From: Galerina marginata
Lineage: Eukaryota > Basidiomycota > Agaricomycetes > Agaricales > Galerinaceae
NCBI GenBank assembly: GCA_023014335.1
Contig: JAECYW010000024.1
Coordinates: 62,001 to 126,000, forward strand
Direction of reading: 5' to 3'
DNA length: 64,000 bases
The notes under the pieces were generated by a model. The model ran no database searches. It was not told where the DNA came from and worked only from the letters and a program-made list of their open reading frames with translations. Positions within the stretch are counted from its first letter, which is position 1. The number at the start of each line of letters is the position of its first letter. This document shows positions 24,618-34,582 of this stretch, one piece after another. A program made the position numbers and the translations under genes.

Positions 24618-25845
24618 TCAGTACGCCCTCGTGCTGTTATTATGTTTATTTACACCCACACAATCACTCACACCAATCTTCCTCTCACCTCCAACCCTCT
24701 CACCCACCCTCTCCCTAATCTCCCCCTCTACCTCCTTCCACGACAGTCGGGGCAACACATACCCCTCCGACATCCTCGCATACGTCAATCCCATCCCCGG
24801 GATCTTCGCAGCAGCAGCAACAGCCCTCAACTTCCCCGGATCAATAACGCCGAGCGAGGGATCAACGACGTCGTTCCGGATGTGGATGCACTTGACGAGG
24901 GCGAGGACGAGCGTCGCGGTCGTTATGCCAGTTTTTGGGTGTTTGATTTCTATGGTTTGGTATAGCTGTATGTGGGGTGGAGATTAGATGGCTAAATTAA
25001 ACAATTCATGGAGAGAGCAAACGTACTTCACACTCCATTGAAAACGCGCTCTCTCTCACCCGGGCAGCTTTGACGTGGATCTGTACAATGTCCGTTACTC
25101 TCAACGGCTACTGAAAAGCAGCTCAAAAAAAACACTCACACTGGGCGCCTTCGTCAGCCCCGTAATCGGCCACTCGTCAACCTCAAACGGCGCGTCAATC
25201 GAGGCGGCGTCAGCTTGGTGGACCCAGGGTTCGCTGATGATATTAATGGTAAACCCCGTCCCAGCGAGGACGTTGCGCAGCGTGTCTTTGGCTGCGCCAG
25301 AGCTACTTGCGCAGGAGAAAGAGACGACGGGTGGATTGGGGGTTACCTGTGGAAGGAGGATTATATTAGTTTATGCGGAGCTACGGAGAAGACATGAAAT
25401 AAAATAAAACGACTCACTTGGTTGAACCAGCTGCGGTGAAAGAAGGTTTTCATAAGCGAAAGATTCAGAATTAATGACAAAGTAATTCCAGTACCTGAAA
25501 GGCGCGAGATTCTCGATACCGTCCGAAGATATCGAAGACACAAACGCAATAGGGCGCGGCACAATACCTGACACCATATAATTAAACATCGTCCTGCACA
25601 GCGGGATCCGTTAATTCAGTTTAGTTCATCCGAAAAAAGAAAGCGACAAAAAAAAAATTGACGCACCGTGGATCTTCCGTAGACCCATCCACGACTGTCC
25701 ACCCCTCCTTCTCCCCATCCGCCCAGGCCCTCCCCTCGGGCGTGGCGTCGATTCCTTGTCCGTATGTCCATCCAGGATTTGGGGCAGCGGTGTATTTGAA
25801 TCCTTGTGTGGGCGCGTAGGGGGGAAGGGTTGGGTTAGATGACAT
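24618..25845 (-). CDS. Flavin-reductase-like (FMN-binding split barrel) protein, copy 1
   Basis: This multi-exon protein of the flavin reductase-like domain family binds FMN and usually reduces flavin or acts as an oxidoreductase; the substrate is unknown. The first exon begins MSSNPTLPPYAPTQGFKYTA. The second carries the family signature VPRPIAFVSSISSDGIENLA. A later exon (near 25190-25350) reads VTPNPPVVSFSCASSSGAAK and continues through ASIDAPFEVDEWPITGLTKA. The C-terminal exon spans about 24618-24960 and ends VNKHNNSTRAY. Family members usually have this order of elements. The gene is tail-to-tail with gene B, with about 280 bp between the stop codons. This copy has no internal stop in the exons I could follow. 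Overlapping plus-strand open frames are shadows. Confidence 0.8.
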
Positions 25846-27490
25846 TATAGTGTTTTTCGAGTGTATTGAAGTGAATGGGAGATTTGGTAGCCTTAGTTTG
25901 GTAGGTAGGCGAGAAGATCTAGGCGTTGCTGGTAGAAATAAAGAAAATTGTGTTGAAAACCTGATAGTTGAACGAGCTGAACTGGAATACCTATACTCAC
26001 CTCTCAAGAAGCGTACCGGTTCGATCGGTTGGGAAGTGCTTTAAATAGCAATTGTTTACTTGATTCGGGCGATGGCTTGATCATAGGCATTGCATCATCA
26101 TCACCGTCAACATAGTGGTTCTGCGGAAGTCAAGGAAGCGATCACGGAGTCAGGGGAGCCGAAGTGAACGTAGAGTTTCGTATCACGTATGAAGCTTCTC
26201 GATAACCTAGCAGACGCACTGTAACCAGCGGAAAGGCGTTCCTCGACGAGCATCTGGGTTACTACCTGTGAGTTAAGATTTATTAACGAAACCGTCGAGC
26301 TTACTATCCGCCTATGCGCCGCTCTGAGTCGCCAATTTCAACTGAAGTGTACCGCGGCCATTCAACTTTACTGAGGTCGGACGGGACGTGCGTCGCTTCC
26401 ACTATCCTGGCCTTCATCCTCTTGCTGACTAGTCTCTTTAACGTCATCAGTACGTGCTTCTGCGGGTTGATCGTACGCGTGGACGACACTCCCACTTATT
26501 TTGGGCCATGGGCACCTTGGAACTTGTGGTACATCGGTATAAATTAGTGCATGCAAATCTTTATGATACCTGTAGTATATAAACCTGGTAGTAAGTTCAC
26601 CTATTTTAATAAATTTACGGCGTCAGCATAAGTTCAAGTCTCCAATCGTCGAACGAAAAATAAACTTACCCATACTCCCGACATCGACCTTTGATCACCA
26701 AAATCAAAACACGATTAAAAATATCAGTCCTGATTCAAAAAAAGTGTTCCTTCCATCAGGAGTGTTCCCCAGATCCTTCGGATCGAAAGAATCACACAGG
26801 CGTAATCAAACGCTTGCCGTCTTTTTGCGCACCATCCAAACACGCCGACACTCACATAAATCGCCTCCTTGCCCTCTAGGTTTACGGTGCTGGCGGGATG
26901 GATAGTCAAAGGCAGGGCTATGAGAATGGCCGGCAGTGGCGTTCTCTCTTCACCTGTGCGGTCGATCGCGATTTGTGGATGAAGGAAGGGTAGTAAACGA
27001 GATTGGGTCGCATGAAGCTGGGTTACGCAGTTGAGTGGGGTGAGAGGGTCGATAAAAACACGACGCACCAGGCTCATCACCGCTATCAAGGGCTTCCTTC
27101 GTGCATCCCCATTTCACTTCTTAACGTTGTGAGTTAGCCCCCATCTGGCAAGAAGAGGTGGGGCGAAGGACGCCAAAACGCCGTCGTCAAGACCTGTATC
27201 ATAGCTAGAAAGAGCTAAAATACGTCAAAAACAGGAGTAATTAATAAATAACCACTTACTTATTCTGGGTCGCGAAGGTCAATGAAGCGGGACGGGAAGG
27301 CGGATGTTGTGGTTGCGGAAGAGATCAACATTGTCCGGTAGTTTCCGGGACCGACCCGATTGGCTGGAAAATCCGGACCGCCCAGCCTCTGCATCGTCTC
27401 CGAGGCTACGATCCTGGAAACCGTCGAGATGCCTTTCAACCATATTAGAGTACTTATAATATCTTAAATATCTTTTCGGATACATGAAGA
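25846..27490. repeat. Decayed module upstream of reductase copy 1
   Basis: This segment occurs three times: here, at 28981-29911 and inverted at 55970-57845. A conserved block at 27330-27400 contains GACCGACCCGATTGG, followed on the minus strand by a possible exon border and then a GGTCTTGACGA element near 27180-27200. Translations of the block differ in frame between copies, and a stop codon interrupts the best frame here. The region also contains the reductase 5' flank, with a TTTAAA-type box near 26040. I treat it as a decayed gene of unknown family. Confidence 0.45.
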
Positions 27491-27779
27491 CTAACTGTGC
27501 AAAAGATGAACGCCTTCAAAACTCTAGTTTTTCCCCTAACTTATACTCCTCTGCTGCTTGATTTGTGTGTAATATTTCTATGAACCAACGCGTTTCGAAA
27601 TTGTAGACTCCTTTTACTCTATAAAACATAGGCAGAGTTTCCTAAGACAAGCTGGCAACGTGCCTAGAATAAATTCAAATAAAATTAAGATTAGAAGGGT
27701 CTACAATACGAGTATCAAGGCGCGCTCCCTATCATAAAATATCGCAGACAAGGTGTATAAACAGCTCATCCCACCGTCC
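27491..27779. repeat. Orphan copy of the gene B 3' end
   Basis: This piece resembles about 24390-24620, the end of gene B and the spacer before the reductase. Shared strings include TTCGAAATTGTAGACTCC and GACAAGCTGGC. No rest of gene B is attached, so the tandem duplication that made reductase copy 2 had its breakpoint near the end of gene B. Confidence 0.75.
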
Positions 27780-28980
27780 TCAGCAAGCCCTCATGCTGTT
27801 ATCCTGTCTACTTACACCCACACAATCACTCACACTAACCTTCTTCTCATCTCCATCCCCAATCTTCTCCTTCAGCCTCTCCCCAATCTCCCCCCCAACC
27901 TCCTTCCACGTCTGTCGGGGCAACACATACCCCTCCGACATCCTCGTATACGTCAACCCCTTCCCCGGAAAGTTCGCAGCGGCTCCAACAGCCCTCAACT
28001 TCCCCGGATCCACAAAGCCGAGCGAGGTGTCCACGACGTCGTTCCGGATGTGGATGCACTTGACGAGAGCGAGGACGAGCGTCGCTGTGGTTATGCCGGT
28101 TTTTGGGTGCTTGATTTCTAGGGTTTGGTATAGCTGGTATGAGAGTGTGATTAAGTGAGGTAGATTTAAAAAATAGAGAGGGGGAAGACGTACCTCACAC
28201 TCCATGGAAAAAGCACTCTCCTTCACTCGAGCAGCTTTAACGTGGATCTGCATCGCCGGTTAGTCCTAATACCCTATAAGAAAGCTCGAAAAGACACGCA
28301 CACTAGGCGCCTTCGTTAAACCCGTAATCGGCCATTCACTGACCTCAAACGGGGCGTCGATCGAGGCAGCGTCAACTTGGTGGATCCACGGCTCGCTGAC
28401 GATGTTAATGGTGAACCCTGTCCCGGAAAGGACGTTACGCAGCGTGTCTTTGGGTTCGCCGGTGCTGTTTGCGCAGGAGAAAGAGACGATAGGTGGGTTG
28501 GCGGTTACCTGCCGAAGGAAGTAAGGAACGATGGATAAGATATGAAACTGGGTGAATCACTGTGTTGAACCAACTGCCGTAAGGTTCTCGTCAGCAAACT
28601 TGAAGGACGCTCAGAATTAATTATTTTAAAAAACTGAGTACCTGAAAGGCGCGAGATTCTCGATACCATCGGCAGATATCGAAGACACAAATGCAATAGG
28701 GCGCGGTACAATACCCGACACCATATAATTAAGCATCTTCCTACAACTCAGGTATTGGTTCAACTCCATCTTATCCAAAAACAACAAAAAAAAACGCGCA
28801 CCCCGGCTCTTCCGTGGACCCATCGACAACCGTCCACCCCTCCTTCTCCCCTTCTATCCACGCCCGTCCTTCAGGCGTGGCGTCGACACCCTGTCCATAT
28901 GTCCATTCAGGATTCGGCGGAGCGGTGTATTTGAATCCTCGAGTGGGCACGAATTGGGGAAGGTTTTGGTTGGATGGCAT
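27780..28980 (-). CDS. Flavin-reductase-like (FMN-binding split barrel) protein, copy 2
   Basis: This is the tandem paralogue of copy 1 on the same strand. It starts MPSNQNLPQFVPTRGFKYTA at 28980 and ends VSRQDNSMRAC before the stop at 27780-27782. The signature exon near 28640-28740 reads VPRPIAFVSSISADGIENLA. The mid exon (28320-28500) keeps FEVSEWPITGLTKAP and NPPIVSFSC. The C-terminal exon includes TLVLALVKCIHIRNDVVDTS. I found no premature stop, so it is probably expressed. The protein probably uses FMN and acts in the cytosol, since no signal peptide is visible. The N-terminal exon is more diverged from copy 1 than the core. Confidence 0.8.
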
Positions 28981-30534
28981 TGTATTTTTCGAGTGTCGTG
29001 ATTGGAGATTGTGTATCTGTGATTGGATAAACGTAGGAGATAATCGATGCTGCTGGGTAGAAAGAAGACTATGTCAAAACTTGAACGCTGAACGAACTGA
29101 ATACTTATACTAACCTCGAAAGTCGGCAGACCGGTTGGATCGGGTCCAAAGCACTTTAAATAGGAAAGTTTACTCAATTAGGACGAGGGCTTAATCATAG
29201 TCGTCGCATTGCGATAACGAATCGACGTTTATGAGTAAGACATGATGAGAAACTGTTGAGCTTGTATTACACTATAAGCTGTGTTGGAGATGAGTAAGAA
29301 ACATAATATCGGAAACATCGCAAGCACAGAACGCACTTTCAGTTCCATTGACCCATTTCGATCGCTCTCCGGGTTAGGGAAATGACTTTATTCTCCGTCT
29401 TCCCTGGAATGTACGCATATACGCCGCTTAGGGAACTGAATTTTACAGGTACAGCGCCAGTCGAATGGCGGCTGAAGGAGGGTCGTAGGCGAACGCATGA
29501 GTTAGGCAAGGTTAGTGAGATACTAGAAATATGACATACCAGGCCAGGCGGGTCATCCTATACCTGAACCTCCCCTAGTGCATCGCCGCCTCTTAACTTT
29601 GTGAGACTCCCACATCCCTCAAGAAGGGGAGAGGTGAACGACGCGAAAAGAAGACGTCAAGACCCGTATCAATAACAAGACGTTACAAGAGCTAGACAGT
29701 ATCAAAAGTGTCAGAAACAGAAAAAGTGAATAGATAACCACTTATTTACCTGGTTTCTTGAGGTTCGTTGGGTCGGGACGAGCAACGAAGTGGGCGTGTA
29801 GGCAATGGTCGTGGTTGAGTAAGGGATCAAACGTTGTCCGGTTGTTTCCGGGACCGACCCGATTGGTTGGGAAATCTGGACCGCCCAGCGGCCCCAGCGT
29901 CCCATCGACAATAATCGATTAATAATCGGTGCGAGTCGCCAGGCGCGCCAGGGACGGACAGGTTTCCAAATTTCCAGGTTCCGCGGTTTTTGACGGTTTT
30001 TTACAATTTTTGTTTGCTGATGGCCTACAATTCCATTCCAGAACCTTAGAGGCTACTTTTAGCGTCTTCTCTGATGCGCTTTTTACTTTTACTTCATGTT
30101 TTGAACATAGATTGACATGAGAGAAGCATCATCTCACACTTCCGGTGTTCGTACAACACCGGGTCTATATCTGCAGCTGGAAAAATAGTGTCTGTTCTCA
30201 ATAACAACTGGAATCCCCCAAATATGGATGGGAATATCGTTCTAAAAACTAGTACAGCGTACAAGTTAAAATGCTGCGAAATGAATATCATAGCATATCG
30301 TCTAAAAGTAACATGTCCCATTTACGCCACTGCCGTTTTTGTCATGATCAGGACCTCGTTAACTTTACCGCGCATTCTGGATCGCATGTTTGGAAACGCC
30401 GGGTGCCAGCATGCTAGTCTGAGAATAAAGCAACCAAACTTCTGATCAATTGCCAAAAAAACCAATCCGGGATACTCCTACTCCGGTGTTCGTCAATATA
30501 CATCGCTTCGAGTGCTCCACTTTGATCTTTCGCC
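28981..30534. repeat. Decayed module, copy 2, and intergenic sequence
   Basis: The segment 28981-29911 resembles 25846-27490. The conserved block at 29750-29890 has an open minus frame (GPDFPTNRVGPGNNRTTFDP) followed by a GT donor-like site, so this copy may preserve the original frame best. From about 29930 to 30534 the sequence is single copy, and I see nothing in it. Confidence 0.4.
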
Positions 30535-30732
30535 ATGTCAGAATCGTCTGATAAGCTACTCGCACAAGCGACGAAACTAATAGGCCTATCGGAATGTAAC
30601 GCTGCAAACAAACTGGTTTTCGCCTTCTTTCACCGGATGCTCTGGAAGAACGATTTTTCCAAAGATATTATAAAAGCGCGCATAGAAAGCTATGGCTTCT
30701 TTAGAGCCCCAATCTCAAGAGATAGAAGATAA
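30535..30732 (+). CDS. Small open frame, 65 aa, unknown
   Basis: It begins MSESSDKLLAQATKLIGLSE at an ATG and ends RAPISRDRR. The sequence is helical in look and lacks a signal peptide or cysteine pattern. No family is recognised. It lies 142 bases upstream of a secreted-protein gene on the same strand and could be a real small gene, a remnant or chance. Only the open frame and ordinary composition support it. Confidence 0.22.
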   Translation: MSESSDKLLAQATKLIGLSECNAANKLVFAFFHRMLWKNDFSKDIIKARIESYGFFRAPISRDRR

Positions 30733-30873
30733 TTAAACCCTCACCACACTTCATCTTTTGCGTCGAGCTCTTTAACTGCGTCTTATAGCTATCTCCAGGC
30801 GAGTACTCCCCACAGACCCATCAACACTACTCAAAGCACTGACCTCTCAACCGCTTCCACCTCAAATCCAGTC

Positions 30874-31233
30874 ATGAAGTCCACTGCACTGCGCACCATC
30901 CTCGCCGTATCCGCACACATCTCCCTTTCCACGGCCTACATCGCCACTCTCTACACCGGCGTCGGATGCAACGTAGAGAACCTGCAAGGACCATCGTTTT
31001 CCGTCGTAGGGTTCAACCTCGCCCCAACCAAAACGAACTGCATCTCTCCTCCCAACCCAGAGGAAGCGGGCGCCCCCTTCGCCTCGTTCTCCCTCACCGG
31101 GTGCGCTAACGAGGGGTCTGTCTCGGTCTTCAGCGACAGTGCGTGTACCACGCTGCTGACGACCATTGGCACGGCTGGCACGGCGTGTGCACATGGCTTA
31201 GCTGTTGGTTCGTTTATCGTTGATGGGTGCTGA
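30874..31233 (+). CDS. Small secreted cysteine protein, 119 aa
   Basis: This is a single-exon gene. An N-terminal signal peptide is clear: MKSTALRTILAVSAHISLST, with cleavage probably just after residue 20-22. The mature part has six cysteines at 32, 56, 77, 91, 105 and 119, enough for three disulfides, with the last residue being a cysteine. It is rich in Ser, Thr, Gly and Ala, as in many fungal small secreted proteins, and has no recognised domain. The role could be effector-like or surface-associated; nothing in the sequence decides this. The ATG at 30874 follows a pyrimidine/C-rich leader typical of well expressed fungal genes. Confidence 0.75.
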   Translation: MKSTALRTILAVSAHISLSTAYIATLYTGVGCNVENLQGPSFSVVGFNLAPTKTNCISPPNPEEAGAPFASFSLTGCANEGSVSVFSDSACTTLLTTIGTAGTACAHGLAVGSFIVDGC

Positions 31234-32404
31234 AGCTTGAAGCTTGAATATCAAGGGACAGAGTCGGTGAATAGTGTGCGGAGGGAATTTTTGATGTTAT
31301 TGTGTTTGCATGTGTAGGATGCAGAGTTACATTTTATTTAACAGAGGATATGAGGTGTAACTTGGGCAAGATAGTTTGGGAGTCGTGGAACTAGCTCGGA
31401 CGAATTGGTATTGGGAACGAAGCCAAGCTTGCTCCTGATCGTAGATAACTTCAAAAATGGATGCTTATACAAAGGAAAACTAGTGGAAACATTGCATTAA
31501 TGATCGTCCATCTTGCGTCCATGCTCAATAAATAACATCCAGGAGATAAGCTATGTGCAACGGCTTGAACGCCAGTACATAGGTTGACAATACACCCGAA
31601 GATGTTACCCACGATCCCCACTTACTCAGTCGGATTATTCGATTGAGAGGAGCTATGAGCACAATGAACGGAATAAATGACAGAGAAGGAGGTTTCGTAG
31701 CATGGAACTAAGGATAAATCGCGGCAAATAATATTCAGGACAACTTAAGCGTCTATTTTAGCGCGCATTAATCTGGACAACTTACCACATCATCCTGAAC
31801 AAAAATGCAACAAAGGTCGTCAGCATCACAACCCGACGGAAAATGGGGAACTTTTGCCAACGTTAGACTTATATGTAGCAAGCGCTATCTGGCTAGGATT
31901 CGATGCGAAGATTACGAGAAGAGATACCCATGTGCTGCTTTGTGGGTTGCGGGCACTGGTGGCAGTTGGAAAGGGCAGCCTTTCGGCAACGGCCCAAAAA
32001 TAACGTGTGCACTTATAGCACGTAATTAACATTTTGACGCGACGCGTCGCGTTGTCCAGTTCCGTAATCGCAGTAAGAAGTGTTCAGGAAGTCGTATGGC
32101 CTTATAATTGTAAGTAATATGCTGGAAAGCTATATACATCCGGTCAGGATTGTGTATTATCATAGGGACATTCACAAAGCTTAGATCCTTTCTTTCATAA
32201 TCTTCCGACAGTCCCCTGACAAGAAACAAATAACTTCTCTGTTATCCAGCGCTATCTGTTTACTCGTATGGTTATGTAAAACTTTTAAAGAAGCATAATA
32301 TTTTTTTTCCCAGTTAGACTGGGTTTATCTGGAGAAGAGCAACCACTAAGACGACCGATCGCAACCACCCAAAATCCCAACCCCCGCTATCCCTTTCAGT
32401 GTGT
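31234..32404. other. Intergenic with a third CGCGACGCGTCGCG palindrome
   Basis: No coding region is evident. The 14-bp palindrome CGCGACGCGTCGCG is at 32038-32051, preceded by CACGTAATTAACAT, echoing the context of the two copies at 3669 and 12743 although this region is otherwise unrelated to them. Confidence 0.5.
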
Positions 32405-32854
32405 TTACAACTTCGCACCACTATAGAACGAAATGACGAGATGAGCGCCACCCGCGTCGTTGATAGTACCTCCAAGGGTGCCGGGTCGGCTCACGTTGGT
32501 ACCATAACAGTCCGCGATGATGGCATTGAACGAAGCCAGACAAGAAGCAGGGCTCGCGAAACTTCCGGAAAATGAAGCAGATTGATAGCCAAAAATGACT
32601 CTGCCAGAGCTAACAATATACGCAGGGTTAGTGGCGGAGAACTGGTTACAAAACGCAGTTGCATCGGCGCGTCTGTGATTTTCAGCAGTTAAATAATAGA
32701 TAGACCCTGCATAAGGTGAAGCTTACATCTCGCTCAAACTGGGGAAATTTCCCGCAATGCCGGCGTTTGAGGCCCAGCAGCTGGAAGCAGCGTTGACTCC
32801 CAAGGCGGCAAAGCTGGAAGTGGCCAGAATGACGGATTGGATTGAAAAACGCAT
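32405..32854 (-). CDS. Small secreted protein with four cysteines, 131 aa, two exons
   Basis: Exon 1 is 32727-32854 and exon 2 is 32405-32672, separated by a 54-base intron (donor GTAAGC, acceptor CACAG). The signal peptide is MRFSIQSVILATSSFAALGV with cleavage around residues 20-23. The mature protein has cysteines at 26, 51, 87 and 98, which could form two disulfides. The tail GGTINDAGGAHLVISFYSG is beta-like. No domain is recognised with confidence. It is convergent with the secreted-protein gene at 30874, with over 1 kb between the stops. It ends at TAA 32405-32407. Confidence 0.75.
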
Positions 32855-34508
32855 TTGAGTCGAGTATTCCTGCATAAGACAATGTTAGGGCACCATTCGG
32901 TGTGAAGTCAAGGTAGGAGTGTACCTACCAAGTTTTTAACTAATGGGAGGCTCTGATTTTCTGTTCGAAAACTGCTTGCTTTATAAAGGTTCATAATATC
33001 TGGTTACGTAACGAACCTCTTGGAGGATAGAGTCAAATACAAGAACTAAACTGGTTTCCCGTCTGTTAAGGATAGACTGGACTTAGTAGTAGTTTTTAGA
33101 AGACCTTCACTAATCCAACAAAACCGCAATCAGCAGACATGCCTTGTTAAGCCTCGTTTGAGCACAAGTAACGCCTTCAATGCTCTTGATAAGCGAAGTA
33201 GCAGACGTTCAATGTTCAATCCTTATTCGACTGGATGTTCTTTCCAAAAAATGATACTCGAGTACAGGCCTGCCGTCGTACCCACAGCATCTCTTTTGTC
33301 AGAAATATGTACCTACCGGTCTCGTGTAAGCTGAAACTCTGGAAACTCACGCGCTCGAGCTGAAGTACCGATTCTCATGGACATGGGCAGCACAGCGGCG
33401 GAGCTAGAACAAATGCCAGCTCCTGTCGGTCCAATTGCTCGGCAATGAATGTCAACAAAAAGTCCTCACTGGTGGCCTTTTTAATTTCACAGAACAGTCA
33501 CTGTCTGGCGTAGTACCAACGACGTTTTAGGTATCAATCCATCGCGGCGGCCGCGATTTACAGCTAATTGACGCTGTGAAGGGACCTTAGTCAGAATTAA
33601 GGCTTTGAAATTCTCTCCACCGTAAGTGTGAGCATTACTGTCCCTTTTCTGTGCGAAAGTGATATGTAGAGTACTCTGAATTTGCAATATGCTCCCTTCA
33701 CCCCCTTTTGCCTTAAAATCAAAGCCCCAGTCAAATATATTTGAAATCGCCTAGTTAGTGCCACAGTAAATGCTATTCGGTGTGAGGGTTCCCCTCTGTC
33801 TACGCCCGAAAACCCCATTATTGCACCCGGTATCAGCCCGCATGTTTGGTAAATTCTTATTTCATATTTCGTTCCCTTTTTGTACGCGTTCGCGATGCGC
33901 CACATTGTCGATCATTTCTGAAACATTTCCCTCGTTTGATGACCGACTTTTCCCTTCCTACCACCATTTCCGAAGGTATCTTCCTTCCATTTCTTCATTC
34001 CACTGACTAAATGTCTGCTTTTCTCTTTGTTTCATAAAATTTCCATTTCCCCATCTTGATCTCTATGTAGGCTTTAAGTACAGAGTCTCATGTTGTAGAT
34101 CTTTAGTTGAATTCAAGTATTCTTCTCACCCATCATCGTTAGCACCTTACGGCTCGGTTTCTACGATAGAAACGTCGTTTGGCATCGTTCCGGATCGCTC
34201 CCCATCGTTCGCCCTCGTCTTCCGCATCAAAATTCGTTTATTATCATTTTATCTACTAACTATCATCCACCTACCTTAGGATCCCCTCGAACCACCACGC
34301 AAACGGAGTTTGCGCCCCGCTTCGTTTCCACGAAGCACTACGAACTCACGCACTCACGTGCATCTTCAACTGGAGCCCACCGCGAGGGGGGAGGCTTTGT
34401 TCCTTCCCCCGCGAACAAACAAAGAGATTCTGCGACGTAGTGGACAGGGACGCCCACATCTAAAATTGGTGTGAGGTGTGAGGATGGCAATCGGCCTACC
34501 CTCAGGAC
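32855..34508. other. Intergenic, no gene recognised
   Basis: Open frames at 33597-33905 (minus) and 33770-34006 (plus) overlap each other and have no family features. From about 33900 to 34300 the plus strand is pyrimidine-rich with many TTTCC and CATC runs. Just before the tRNA-like gene there is a GC-rich patch with short inverted repeats near 34295-34330. Confidence 0.35.
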
Positions 34509-34582
34509 GAGGCTATAGCTCAGTGGCAGAGAGCACCGGCATCGAAGGCAGGAGGACCTGGGTTCGATTCCCAGTGGCTTCG
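34509..34582 (+). tRNA. tRNA-like gene, predicted anticodon CGA
   Basis: The cloverleaf can be drawn by eye. The acceptor stem is GAGGCTA with TGGCTTC (two G-T pairs), the D stem GCTC/GAGC, the T stem CTGGG/CCCAG with loop TTCGATT, and the discriminator is G. The A box (TAGCTCAGTGGC) and B box (GGTTCGATTCC) are canonical. The anticodon loop ATCGAAG gives CGA at 34543-34545, which would read UCG (serine). Two features are odd: the anticodon stem has a G-A mismatch, and the variable loop is only 5 nt although tRNA-Ser has a long variable arm. It could be a decaying tRNA, a tRNA-derived element or a misread anticodon. There is no intron. Confidence 0.6.

Larger units (their letters stand above)
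19523..27430. repeat. Left arm of a large inverted duplication
   Basis: This arm is the reverse complement, with divergence, of about 55970-64000. The outer end is still matching where the window stops at 64000. It contains helical gene A, helical gene B, the flavin-reductase-like gene and a decayed module. As one measure of similarity, the first 101-codon open frame of gene B differs at three residues between the arms. Confidence 0.9.

Noticed and set aside
24631..24987. Plus-strand open frames over the reductase C-terminal exon
   Set aside because: They are antisense to a conserved exon. The same shadows occur at 27753-28158 and 58703-59047 because the gene is repeated.
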